A stretch of 26,106 nt of DNA from assembly GCA_038254435.1 (NCBI GenBank), contig JBBSGD010000032.1:1-26106 (forward strand). The letters are read 5' to 3'. The notes below the pieces were generated by a model that worked only from the letters and a program-made list of their open reading frames with translations, did not search any database and was not told where the DNA came from. Source of the DNA: JBBSGD01 sp038254435. Its GTDB lineage: Bacteria; Actinomycetota; CADDZG01; WHSQ01. The translations under genes and the position numbers were made by a program. Positions 7,568 through 14,603 of the stretch are shown piece after piece. Within the stretch, counting starts at the first letter, position 1; the number at the start of each line of letters is the position of its first letter.

Positions 7568-8050
7568 CTACGCCTCCTCGGCTCGCGCCTTGCGCGGCAG
7601 ATCCGTAAGCGGCAAGGCTTCGTCGGCGGCAGGGAGCAGGTCGCGCAGGGCGCCGTTGAGCTGATCGCGCACTTTGTCGACCGCGACGACTGCGCCGAGC
7701 ACACCCTGGCCCGAACGCAGGAGGTCGACAACTTGCGCATCGGAGGTGCATGCGTACACGCCGCCCCCATCGGCCACGATAGTCAGGCGAGACCACTCGT
7801 CGTCGAGATTCGCCCGCACGTAGTCAAGTGATTGCCTGACCTTCTGGAGACTGGCTCCTGCATCGGTCAAGCTCTTGATCACCTTGAGCTGCAGGAGGTC
7901 GTTGAACGAGTAGAGGCGCTGTGTACCCGAGCCCATCGCCGGTCTGACCGAGGGTGACACGAGCTTGGTACGCGTCCAGTAGTCCAGCTGCCGGTATGTG
8001 ATCCCGACTATCTTGCAGGCCTGCGGTCCCCGGTATCCCTGCTCGCTCAT
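7568..8050 (-). CDS. MerR-family regulator, Rv1830-like
   Basis: A MerR-type regulator of 160 residues. The N-terminal winged helix spans residues 6-75: PQACKIVGITYRQLDYWTRTKLVSPSVRPAMGSGTQRLYSFNDLLQLKVIKSLTDAG is the actinobacterial Rv1830/BldC-related pattern, in which Y-R-Q-L-D-Y-W replaces the usual I-R-Y-Y. The C-terminal part, LTIVADGGGVYACTSDAQVVDLL, is the conserved effector-like domain of this orthologue group. ATG at 8050 is preceded by AGGAGAGG. It belongs to the conserved garA - ftsR - DUF151 - MerR cluster, here with hpt inserted. The 213-bp upstream region holds repeated GAGTGAC motifs that could be its own operator. In Rv1830-type proteins the regulon is poorly defined. Confidence 0.9.
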   Translation of the reverse strand: MSEQGYRGPQACKIVGITYRQLDYWTRTKLVSPSVRPAMGSGTQRLYSFNDLLQLKVIKSLTDAGASLQKVRQSLDYVRANLDDEWSRLTIVADGGGVYACTSDAQVVDLLRSGQGVLGAVVAVDKVRDQLNGALRDLLPAADEALPLTDLPRKARAEEA

Positions 8051-8100
8051 CCGACCCTCTCCTCTGTCCCCCGTGTTCGCCGCGTGCCCTGCCCCGGCCC

Positions 8101-8182
8101 GTCACTCGACGGCCCGCGCGGCCCAGAGCCAAAAGTGGACAAAGAGCCACCGAGTGACAGATACGTAGTTACGTGAGTGACA
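8101..8182. promoter_or_regulatory. Cluster of GAGTGAC motifs with ACGTAgtTACGT dyad upstream of MerR
   Basis: Three copies of one motif lie in the gap before the MerR gene: inverted GTCACTCG at 8101-8108, CGAGTGACA at 8151-8159, and GAGTGACA at 8175-8182. The last two are direct repeats that exactly bracket the dyad ACGTAGTTACGT at 8163-8174, whose arms are separated by two bases. This is the kind of symmetric site a MerR dimer could bind. The remainder of the 8051-8263 gap shows nothing else. Confidence 0.45.
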
Positions 8183-8263
8183 CCAAGGCTATGCCGCGCC
8201 CGGGGCGGTGTCAACGACTACGCCCAAGGGTTGGGGATGACTCGAGGGTTCGGGCAGGCCCTG

Positions 8264-8743
8264 CTACTGCCCCGCCGCGAAATCATCGGGGCTGATCTGG
8301 TCGAGGAACTCGCGGAACTTCTCGACCTCGTTCTCCTCTTCGTCTTTGAGCTCGATGCCGGCCGCTTCGAGAACGTCCTCCGATGCGAAGATGGGTGCGC
8401 TTATGCGCACCGCCAGCGCAATCGCGTCACTGGGTCTCGACGATACGAGGTGCTGGCGCTCGGCCGCCACGAGGTGAAGCGTCGCGTAGAAGGTCTGATC
8501 CACCAGCTCGGTGATGACAATGCGGTCCACCGACACGGAGGTCTCCTCGAGGACGTTGCGCATGAGGTCGTGGGTCATCGGGCGCGGGGTGTCGATTCCT
8601 TGCAGAGCAAACGCGATTGCAGTGGCCTCGACGGCCCCGATCCAGATGGGCAGGTACCGCTCCCCGTCGGCCTCTTTGAGAAGGACGATCGGTTGATTGG
8701 ACGGCAGCTCTACGCGCACCCCGACGAGAGACAGCTCGATCAT
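8264..8743 (-). CDS. DUF151 bifunctional-nuclease-family protein
   Basis: A protein of 159 residues, Rv1829 type. The DUF151 domain fills residues 1-135: VGVRVELPSNQPIVLLKEADGERYLPIWIGAVEATAIAFAL, then RPMTHDLMRNVLEE and the signature SSRPSDAIALAVRISAPIFASEDVLEAAGI. Plant and archaeal members have been described as having DNase/RNase activity; the role of the bacterial protein is unknown. An acidic tail (KDEEENEVEKFREFLDQI) follows, as in actinobacterial orthologues. The ATG at 8743 lacks a good Shine-Dalgarno but stands six bases after TAGCCT, so its mRNA may be leaderless. It lies between hpt and the Rv1830-like MerR gene. Confidence 0.93.
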   Translation of the reverse strand: MIELSLVGVRVELPSNQPIVLLKEADGERYLPIWIGAVEATAIAFALQGIDTPRPMTHDLMRNVLEETSVSVDRIVITELVDQTFYATLHLVAAERQHLVSSRPSDAIALAVRISAPIFASEDVLEAAGIELKDEEENEVEKFREFLDQISPDDFAAGQ

Positions 8744-8755
8744 CGAATCAGGCTA
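8744..8755 (-). promoter_or_regulatory. Candidate leaderless -10 box of the DUF151 gene
   Basis: On the minus strand TAGCCT is followed by GATTCG and then the ATG at 8743. This is the same geometry as the garA promoter (TAGGCT, six bases, ATG). No -35 box is evident. Confidence 0.35.
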
Positions 8756-8764
8756 ACACTCCCG

Positions 8765-9382
8765 CTATGCAACCCCAGGAGGGGCAAGCGCGTGCACCAG
8801 CAAGCTTCTGTTGTTTGCCAGTCGTGCAACATCGCGCACCGCCAGGAGGCCCGGAAAGTTGCGGTAGAGCCCTTGCCAGTCGAGTCCATAACCGACTACG
8901 AAGACGTCGGGAATCTCGAAACCCCTGTACTCGACCGGCACCGGCACTATGCGCCGCGCGGCTTTGTCGAGGAGCGCCACCGCGGTGAGTGAGCGCGGCG
9001 AGCGCTGCGCCAGTGTCTTACGCAGATAGTTGAGCGTGAGCCCTGTGTCGACGATGTCCTCAATGATGACGACATCGCGGCCGGTCACCGCGATGTCGAT
9101 GTCTTTGACGATGCGCACGACACCGGACCGGCCCCCGCCCGGGACGCGCGGCTGGGGGCCCCTGTAGGACGAGATCGAGATGAAATCGAGGTTGACATGG
9201 ATCGTCATGGCGCGAACGAGATCGGCAAGAAAGAACGCGGAACCGGTCAGGACGCCGACGAGGAGGGGTGGTTCGGAGCTGCCGGCATAGCGGCCGTCGA
9301 GCTCGCCGGCCAAGGTGGCCACTCGTGCTGCCATCTGGCCGGGCGTAACCAGGGTGGCCGCGTCGCCCACCTGGTGACTCAC
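8765..9382 (-). CDS. hpt: Hypoxanthine(-guanine) phosphoribosyltransferase
   Basis: Purine salvage enzyme converting hypoxanthine or guanine plus PRPP to IMP or GMP. It has 205 residues. The PRPP-binding signature VVIIEDIVDTGLTL is at about residues 105-118. The flexible loop region is FISISSYRGPQ. Near the C-terminus FEIPDVFVVGYGLDWQGLYRNFPGLLAV is the purine-stacking and metal-binding block typical of bacterial HPRT. Start is GTG at 9382. In mycobacteria hpt is next to tilS and ftsH; here it is inserted between the ftsR-like and DUF151 genes. A -10-like TATACT is visible upstream near 9406-9413 on the minus strand, so it may have its own promoter in the 186-bp gap. Confidence 0.95.
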   Translation of the reverse strand: MSHQVGDAATLVTPGQMAARVATLAGELDGRYAGSSEPPLLVGVLTGSAFFLADLVRAMTIHVNLDFISISSYRGPQPRVPGGGRSGVVRIVKDIDIAVTGRDVVIIEDIVDTGLTLNYLRKTLAQRSPRSLTAVALLDKAARRIVPVPVEYRGFEIPDVFVVGYGLDWQGLYRNFPGLLAVRDVARLANNRSLLVHALAPPGVA

Positions 9383-9427
9383 TGAACGGCCGCGAATCTA
9401 ACTGTCGAGTATAGGTCTAGGAGAACA

Positions 9428-9444
9428 GCCCCAAGCCCGGGGGC
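9428..9444 (-). terminator. Weak hairpin downstream of the ftsR-like gene
   Basis: GCCCC at 9428-9432 pairs with GGGGC at 9440-9444 in the ftsR-hpt gap. On the minus strand it is followed by TGTTCT, a poor T tract. It could slow or end transcription from the gcvH-garA-ftsR unit before hpt, but in such G/C-rich DNA short hairpins are common. Confidence 0.2.
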
Positions 9445-9542
9445 AGGGGGTCTCCGCGCGGGGGCACCCGGCCGGCGCCTGTTCGCCTGAGCGCCCACCA
9501 GCGCGTCGAGGCACCTGCCACTCGAGGGCTCAGCGACGAAGC

Positions 9543-9565
9543 GATAAGTCAACTTATTGACAAGT
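9543..9565. repeat. ACTTGTC-family array (copy 3)
   Basis: Three consecutive 8-bp units in alternating orientation: GATAAGTC, AACTTATT, GACAAGT(C). ATAAGT-CA-ACTTAT is a perfect 6-bp inverted repeat. The array ends three bases before the stop codon of the ftsR-like gene. Confidence 0.65.
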
Positions 9566-9568
9566 CGC

Positions 9569-10285
9569 CTAGGGGGCCAGATGATCCCGCAAGACTTCGC
9601 GCAGCTGCGACTCCCGCAGGCCCCGGGCCAATGTCAGCATCTCACGCACCGATCTGGACGCCTCCCGCTTGCCCTCCGGATCGCGCCGCAGGGCGACCGG
9701 TGACACGATCTGCTCGAAGAAGGCCGCCTCCCGCTCGGCTATCTGACGGTACATACGCAGGTGCCGGGGCTCGACGCCAAAGTCGAAAAAGCGGCGGGCG
9801 GACGTGGCGGCGAGCAAGTCATTTTCGTCGTAGACCCCGTCGCCGTTGCCACGCACGAGACCGAAGTCCTCGAGGCCGCTCATCTGGTCCTCGCTCAGCT
9901 CCGCCGCGCCGAGAAGCTCGGCACGCGTCATGTGCAGCGCGGTCACCACCGGCTCCGAGCCCGGGGCCTTGCGCGCGCGGGCGACGGGAGCCGCGCTTTC
10001 CTCGGTCGACGGGTAGGCCGCGTCGGCATCGTCCGCCTCGGCGAGGCGCTCCCTGATCACCTTGAGCGGCATGAACTGGTCACGCTGCAGGCCGAGGACG
10101 TAGCGCAACCTGGCGACATCCGCCTCGTAGAACTTCCTGTAGCCCGATGGCGTGCGTTCGGGGGAGATGAGCTCCTCGGTCTCGAGAAAGCGGACCTTGG
10201 AGATGCTGACATCTGGGAAGTCCTCGCGCAGCGCGTCGATGACCTCGCCGATGCTGAGATAGTCCCGGGAGCGCGACAGGGGCAC
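9569..10285 (-). CDS. FtsR-like MerR regulator (Rv1828 orthologue)
   Basis: A regulator of 238 residues with two winged-helix-like parts. The N-terminal MerR helix-turn-helix is LSIGEVIDALREDFPDVSISKVRFLETEELISPERTPSGYRKFYEADVARLRYVL (residues 10-64), the distinctive pattern of FtsR/Rv1828. A linker rich in Ala, Pro and acidic residues follows. The second domain, YTA-like LHMTRAELLGAAELSEDQMSGLEDFGLV (about 115-145), is a second MerR-like fold seen in this family. FtsR activates ftsZ in Corynebacterium. Start is GTG at 10285 with GGGGAG upstream, five bases after the garA stop, so the two are co-transcribed. The site bound here is not evident. Confidence 0.93.
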   Translation of the reverse strand: MPLSRSRDYLSIGEVIDALREDFPDVSISKVRFLETEELISPERTPSGYRKFYEADVARLRYVLGLQRDQFMPLKVIRERLAEADDADAAYPSTEESAAPVARARKAPGSEPVVTALHMTRAELLGAAELSEDQMSGLEDFGLVRGNGDGVYDENDLLAATSARRFFDFGVEPRHLRMYRQIAEREAAFFEQIVSPVALRRDPEGKREASRSVREMLTLARGLRESQLREVLRDHLAP

Positions 10286-10290
10286 GGCGG

Positions 10291-10761
10291 CTAACTCCCC
10301 GTCAAGAAGACGAGCTTGAACTTGCCGATCTGAATCTCATCGCCCGAGTGCAGCTCTGCCTCTTCGACCCGCTCGCGGTTGACGTAGGTGCCGTTCAAGC
10401 TCCCGATATCGTGCAGCGAGAAGCTTCCCTCCGCCCGCCTCAGCTCGGCGTGCCGGCGGGACACGGTGATGTCGTCGAGGAAGATGTCGCTCTCCGGATG
10501 GCGACCGACGTTGGTTGCGTCCGCGTCCATGAAGAACTTGCTGCCCGCATTGGGGCCTCGTTTGACTATCAGCACACCGCGGCCCCCTTCGAGCTCGTCC
10601 GGGGTGATGTGGACCTCTTCCTCGAGGTCGGCCTCGAGCTCGGTGGGCGCGAAGGTGATTGTCGTGTCGCTACCCTGGGACTCGGTAAGTGCCGTGCCGC
10701 AGGACGCGCAGAAGTTCGCTCCGTCCGGGTTGCGGTGGCCGCAGTTCGTGCAATAGATCAT
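10291..10761 (-). CDS. garA: GarA-like FHA protein with N-terminal zinc ribbon
   Basis: An FHA phosphothreonine-binding regulator of 156 residues. A zinc ribbon opens the protein (C4, C7, C18, C21 in YCTNCGHRN...FCASCG). SDTTITF (residues 31-37) stands where mycobacterial GarA has its ETTSVF kinase-target motif, so T33/T34 are candidate phosphosites. The FHA domain covers about residues 62-156 with LIVKRGPNAGSKF, GRHPESDIFLDDITVSRRHAE and SLNGTYVN, very close to GarA. GarA in mycobacteria, in its unphosphorylated form, inhibits 2-oxoglutarate dehydrogenase and glutamate dehydrogenase; phosphorylation by PknB/PknG relieves this. It sits between gcvH and the ftsR-like gene as in Rv1826-Rv1828. 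The zinc ribbon is an addition relative to mycobacterial GarA. Confidence 0.93.
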   Translation of the reverse strand: MIYCTNCGHRNPDGANFCASCGTALTESQGSDTTITFAPTELEADLEEEVHITPDELEGGRGVLIVKRGPNAGSKFFMDADATNVGRHPESDIFLDDITVSRRHAELRRAEGSFSLHDIGSLNGTYVNRERVEEAELHSGDEIQIGKFKLVFLTGS

Positions 10762-10797
10762 GCGCTTAGCCTAGACAAGAGGCTTAGCGTTGGTCAA
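10762..10797 (-). promoter_or_regulatory. Leaderless garA promoter
   Basis: On the minus strand TTGACC (10792-10797) and TAGGCT (10768-10773) are separated by 18 bp, and the garA ATG follows the -10 box by six bases, so transcription would start at the ATG. This gives garA and the downstream MerR gene a promoter independent of gcvH. The spacer contains CTCTTGTCTAG, a partial match to the window-wide ACTTGTC family. Confidence 0.55.
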
Positions 10798-10805
10798 TGG
10801 GCTCG

Positions 10806-11201
10806 TCAATGTTTTTCGTCCTCACCGGCTACCAGCGCTCGGTAGGCTGCTGCGTCGAGGAGGCGGTCAAGGTCCCCGTTCGAGGGCTCGATCGACACGA
10901 GCCAGCCTCGGCCGTAAGGATCCTCGTTGATCAGCTCGGGGTTCTGCTCGATCTCCTTGTTCTTGGCGAGCACCGTGCCGCTCACCGGACTGTAGATGTC
11001 CGAGACCGACTTGGTAGATTCCACCTCACCCAGAGGCTGCCCCGCGTGCACGTCGGCTCCCGGGTCCGGAAGGCCCACGAACACGACGTCCCCGAGCTGG
11101 TCCTGGGCGAAGTCCGTGATCCCCACGGTGACGCGGCCGTCCTGAATGCGCGCCCACTCATGCTGCTCGGTGTAGCGGCGGTCCTCGGGTATGTCGGGCA
11201 C
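10806..11201 (-). CDS. gcvH: Glycine cleavage system H protein
   Basis: Lipoyl carrier of the glycine cleavage system, 131 residues, normal length. The lipoyl site is K64 in GEVESTKSVSDIYSPVSGTV. YTEQHEWARI at residues 10-19, GITDFAQDQLGDVVFVGLPDPG and the C-terminal ELINEDPYGRGWLV are the usual conserved blocks. It would shuttle the aminomethyl group between GcvPA/PB and GcvT. Start is GTG at 11201 with AAGGAGGGG upstream. It heads the gcvH - garA - ftsR block, about 4.8 kb from gcvT/PA/PB, as in other actinobacteria where gcvH is linked to garA rather than to gcvTP. Confidence 0.97.
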   Translation of the reverse strand: MPDIPEDRRYTEQHEWARIQDGRVTVGITDFAQDQLGDVVFVGLPDPGADVHAGQPLGEVESTKSVSDIYSPVSGTVLAKNKEIEQNPELINEDPYGRGWLVSIEPSNGDLDRLLDAAAYRALVAGEDEKH

Positions 11202-11232
11202 CGTCCCCTCCTTGGCGCTAGGTCTACCTGTG

Positions 11233-11256
11233 AACTTGGCGACTTGTAAACAAGTT
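11233..11256. repeat. ACTTGTC-family array (copy 4)
   Basis: Three 8-bp units: AACTTGGC, GACTTGTA, AACAAGTT. ACTTGT-AA-ACAAGT is a perfect 6-bp inverted repeat. The string CTTGGCGACTTGTA is shared exactly with the copy inside the RHH gene at 23937-23950. It lies in the gap between the nucleotidyltransferase stop and gcvH, 32-55 bp upstream of the gcvH start. Confidence 0.7.
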
Positions 11257-11258
11257 AA

Positions 11259-13769
11259 TCATCGATCTTCCACGATGGCCGTGACCCTGCGGGCGTAGTG
11301 GTCGGCAAGTGCTTCGGCCTCACTCACGCTCGGAGCCTCGGCCCAGATGCGGCACAACGGCTCATCTGGGTACGGGATCACGAGCGCCCACCTATCGTCC
11401 TCTATCACCTTCACCCCGTCGAGGAGCAGGAGCCTACCGGGGGCCGCCGAGGACGCGATCTCCCGCATCACGGTGCCCTTTCGCTCCCACGGCGCGCGGA
11501 CGTCGCGCCGGGCCACGTGCGTGGAGGGCAGCTCATCCAGGAGCGCCGACAGAGGCCTCTTCGCCTGCGCCACCACTTCGAGCGCCTTGCCGAAGGTCAT
11601 CAACGCGTCGGGGGCCGGCATGTGCGCGGGGAACAGGAGCAGCCCCTCGTCGTTGCCGGCGAATCCCACGTCTGGCGCAGCGGCCCGCGCCATGAGAGCG
11701 GGAGCCGCCGTCGGCGTCCACTGGAGACTCGCTCCGCCGGCAAGGGCGAGACGCTCGCACAGTGACGGGCACGACACGGGCACGGCCACCCCGCCGTGGG
11801 AGCGGGCAGACTCGTGCCGCAAGAACAGCATCAGGGCCCGTTCGTGGCTCACCAGCCGGCCCTTGTCGTCGACCAGGTGGGCGATGTCGCCCCCCGGCTC
11901 GAGCAGCACCCCGAGGTTCGAGGCCGAGGCCCGCACCTGGGACGCCAGCGCGGCCAGCAGGCGTGCGAGATCCTCGGCCACCAGGACGGGGCGGTGCTCA
12001 TCGGTGAAGGCGTTTACCGACAGGACGTCGCAGCCGAGCCGGCCGACGAGCGAGGGGCCGACGAGCGACGCCGGTCCGAAGGCGTAGTCGACCACTACCT
12101 TGAGCCCGCCGGCCCGGATGGCGTCTAGGTCGAGAGCGCGCAAGAGACCCGTGGAGTACTGCCCGACCACGTGGGCCGGGAACTCGAGCTCCCCCAGCCC
12201 CTTCGTGGGCGGGCGCCGGTACTCCTCGCGAAAGAAGATCCTTTCGATCTTGCGCTGGAGCGGGGCGGGAAGGTCTGCTCCGTCGGAGTCGAACAGGCGG
12301 ATCTCGACTTCTTCGAGGTTACCCGGCGAGGTGCGCACGCTGATGCCGCCGCCGGCGTGGCCGTTGCGCACTGTGAACCGGGTGATGGGCAGGGGAATCA
12401 GCTCGAGGTCTCGGCACGTGACCCCCGCCGAGTTGAGCCCCACGATGACTGCCCGCTTCATGGTGCGTGCCGCCCGGCTCGTGTCACGCCCCGCCACTAT
12501 CACGCTCCCGCGCGGCAGCGAGGTCCCATAGGCGAGGCCGAGCCGCACCGCGACCTGCGGGGTGACGCCCACGTTCACGAGCCCGGCCACGCCGCGCTCC
12601 CCGAAGAGGTGGCGGGTTGCCCGGCGCTCGCGCACGACACTCTGGGTAACAATGGCGGCCGCCTCGACCTCGCGCGAAGGGTAGATCTTTACTCCAGCTT
12701 TGATCAGCGCCCCCTGCCCCACAGTGACGTCGTCACCGACCACAGACCGTTCCTCGATGGTTGCCCCCTTGTGCAGCGCCGCGCCGCGCCCAAGAATGCC
12801 GCCGCGAACGTGCGCCGTGCCTGCGAGGTGAGCGCGGTCCATGACGACGCCATGCGCCACCGACGCCCCTTCGGCCACGATCACGTTGGCGCCGAGCGTC
12901 GCGTAAGGACCGATGACCGCCCCGGCCCCGATGCGGCTGTTGTCGCCGATGAGGCAGGGGCCGACGAGCTGCGCGTCCGGATCGATCTCGGCGCCGTCGC
13001 CCACGCACACGCCGGGCTGGAGCTCGAAGCCCGGCAGGTCGACGGCGACGCTTCGATCGAGCACGTCTCTACCCGCCTCGAGATAAGCGTCGGTGGTCCC
13101 CACATCTGCCCAATAAGCGTCGGTGATGTGTCCATAGAGAGGAAGGCCCTTGTCGAGCATCAAGGGGAACAGCTCGGAGGAGAAGTCGAAGGCGCCTCCC
13201 GCCGGGATTAGGTCGAGGACCTCCGGCTCCAGAACGTAGATGCCCGTGTTGATGGTGTCCGAGAAGACCTGTCCCCAAGTCGGCTTCTCGAGAAAGCGTT
13301 CGATGCGCCCGTTGTCATTCGTCATCACGATGCCGAACTCGAGAGGGTCTTGCATCCGCTTCAGAACGAGGGTGGCCGCCGCGGCCCTGGCGGCATGCGC
13401 CATCACGACCTCGGTGAGATCGAGGTCCGTCAGCGCGTCTCCGGAGATGACGAGGAATGTGCCCTCGAGCAGCTCGCGCGCGCCGAGGACCGATCCGGCC
13501 GTGCCCATCGGGACCTCCTCGGTCGCGTAGGACATTGCCACTCCCAGCTCGGAACCGTCCACGAAATAGTTACGGATGATGGACGACAGGAATTGCACGG
13601 TAGCGACGACGTCCGTGACCCCGTGGCGGGCCAGGAGCCTCACGATGTGCTCCATCATCGGACGGTTGCCCACGGGAAGCATGGGCTTGGGCAGGTTGCT
13701 CGTAAGCGGCCTCAGCCGCGATCCTTCGCCGCCCGCCATGATGACGGCTTGCAAGGGCGAAGCGGTCAC
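11259..13769 (-). CDS. Sugar-1-phosphate nucleotidyltransferase fused to degenerate phosphomannomutase
   Basis: A protein of 836 residues. Residues 5-240 form the nucleotidyltransferase, with MAGGEGSRLRPLTSNLPKPM as the nucleotide-binding loop. Residues about 248-365 are hexapeptide repeats of a left-handed beta helix. From about 393 to the end it resembles phosphomannomutase/phosphoglucomutase. In that half the active-site loop is RTSPGN around Ser481 instead of TASHNP, the metal loop is EPGGDIAH at about 624 instead of DxDxDR, and the phosphate loop is IPYPDEP at 798-804 instead of RPSGTEP. From memory, actinobacterial homologues of this length share such decay, so the mutase half is probably regulatory or substrate-binding. 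It likely makes GDP-mannose or a related NDP-sugar. GTG at 13769 overlaps the upstream stop (GTGA). Confidence 0.9.
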   Translation of the reverse strand: MTASPLQAVIMAGGEGSRLRPLTSNLPKPMLPVGNRPMMEHIVRLLARHGVTDVVATVQFLSSIIRNYFVDGSELGVAMSYATEEVPMGTAGSVLGARELLEGTFLVISGDALTDLDLTEVVMAHAARAAAATLVLKRMQDPLEFGIVMTNDNGRIERFLEKPTWGQVFSDTINTGIYVLEPEVLDLIPAGGAFDFSSELFPLMLDKGLPLYGHITDAYWADVGTTDAYLEAGRDVLDRSVAVDLPGFELQPGVCVGDGAEIDPDAQLVGPCLIGDNSRIGAGAVIGPYATLGANVIVAEGASVAHGVVMDRAHLAGTAHVRGGILGRGAALHKGATIEERSVVGDDVTVGQGALIKAGVKIYPSREVEAAAIVTQSVVRERRATRHLFGERGVAGLVNVGVTPQVAVRLGLAYGTSLPRGSVIVAGRDTSRAARTMKRAVIVGLNSAGVTCRDLELIPLPITRFTVRNGHAGGGISVRTSPGNLEEVEIRLFDSDGADLPAPLQRKIERIFFREEYRRPPTKGLGELEFPAHVVGQYSTGLLRALDLDAIRAGGLKVVVDYAFGPASLVGPSLVGRLGCDVLSVNAFTDEHRPVLVAEDLARLLAALASQVRASASNLGVLLEPGGDIAHLVDDKGRLVSHERALMLFLRHESARSHGGVAVPVSCPSLCERLALAGGASLQWTPTAAPALMARAAAPDVGFAGNDEGLLLFPAHMPAPDALMTFGKALEVVAQAKRPLSALLDELPSTHVARRDVRAPWERKGTVMREIASSAAPGRLLLLDGVKVIEDDRWALVIPYPDEPLCRIWAEAPSVSEAEALADHYARRVTAIVEDR

Positions 13770-14401
13770 GAGGCGACCCGATGTCCCGAGCCAAGCCGGC
13801 GGGCGGCATCGCGTCCGTAGATGATGCCCCCGATGTAGTAGAGAACTGCGCCGGCAACCACGAACGAGGTTCCGAGGTCGCGCTCCAAGGAGCCGGAGGA
13901 AATGCTCGTTTTCGACAGAGCGAGGCAGGTGAGGCCGAAGAACAGAGCTGCGGTGGCAAGCTTGCCGATCAAGTGCACCGGAGGCCGGCCGAGGCCCTTT
14001 ACCTGCAGCACCACCGCCGTCGCCACTACCGCAACATCGCGCGCTATCACCGCCGCTGCCAGCCACGGGTAAAGGACCCCGGTACCGAGTAGGGCGACGG
14101 CGAGCGCGCCTATGAAGATGCGATCGGCGAGCGGGTCGAGAAGCTGACCGAAAGCGGTCACCGAGTCGGTCCGTCGGGCTATGTAACCGTCGACGAGGTC
14201 GGAGAAAGCGCCGACCGCAAAGATGATGACAGCGACATTCTCATGGCCCGTGAGGAACAACGTCACGAACACCGGCACGAGGGCAAGGCGGATACCCGAC
14301 AAGACATTGGGGATTGTAAGAAGGCGATCGGGACCGCCGTGGGAAGAGCGCGCTTCGGGCCGGGGGCCGGGATCGTCGGGCCCGGAGAAGGTGCGCGACA
14401 C
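13766..14401 (-). CDS. CDP-alcohol phosphatidyltransferase (PgsA-like)
   Basis: Membrane enzyme of 211 residues that transfers a phosphatidyl group from CDP-diacylglycerol to an alcohol; phosphatidylglycerophosphate synthase is the best guess. The family signature D-G-x2-A-R-x8-G-x3-D-x3-D is complete in DLVDGYIARRTDSVTAFGQLLDPLADR. About five to six hydrophobic segments follow LLTIPNVLSGIRLALVPVFV. I chose GTG at 14401 because GGGAGGAG stands nine bases upstream; ATG at 14449 is in frame but only four bases after the tRNA CCA end and has no ribosome binding site. The stop overlaps the start of the nucleotidyltransferase, so the two are coupled, which suggests a joint role in envelope lipids such as mannosylated phospholipids. 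Confidence 0.9.
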   Translation of the reverse strand: MSRTFSGPDDPGPRPEARSSHGGPDRLLTIPNVLSGIRLALVPVFVTLFLTGHENVAVIIFAVGAFSDLVDGYIARRTDSVTAFGQLLDPLADRIFIGALAVALLGTGVLYPWLAAAVIARDVAVVATAVVLQVKGLGRPPVHLIGKLATAALFFGLTCLALSKTSISSGSLERDLGTSFVVAGAVLYYIGGIIYGRDAARRLGSGHRVAS

Positions 14402-14453
14402 TCTGCGAGTCTCCTCCCTTGTCACGACGCTCTCTATCCGCTCATCCATTCGG

Positions 14454-14531
14454 TGGTCGGGACGGCCGGATTTGAACCGGCGACCCCTGGTCCCCCAGAC
14501 CAGTGCGCTAACCAAGCTGCGCCACGTCCCG
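14454..14531 (-). tRNA. tRNA-Pro (anticodon GGG), CCA encoded
   Basis: The minus strand folds into a standard cloverleaf. The acceptor stem CGGGACG pairs with CGTCCCG, the discriminator is A, and CCA is encoded at 14454-14456. The D arm is GCGCAGCTTGGTTAGCGC. The anticodon arm CTGGT-CTGGGGG-ACCAG gives anticodon GGG. The T arm is GCCGGTTCAAATCCGGC. It reads CCC/CCU proline codons. It lies directly upstream of the phosphatidyltransferase gene on the same strand. Confidence 0.97.
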
Positions 14532-14603
14532 AAGTCGACGTCATTGTACCGGCGGGCGCTGCGCGCCTCCCCTCCCCGGCGCCTGGCGGAGGGAGGACAC
14601 TAG

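Noticed and set aside
12171..13211. Plus-strand open frame of 346 codons
   Set aside because: Antisense to the nucleotidyltransferase, with random high-GC composition and no motif.
13770..14066. N-terminal extension of the nucleotidyltransferase
   Set aside because: These 99 codons overlap the phosphatidyltransferase in another frame; GTG at 13769 with the GTGA overlap is the natural start.
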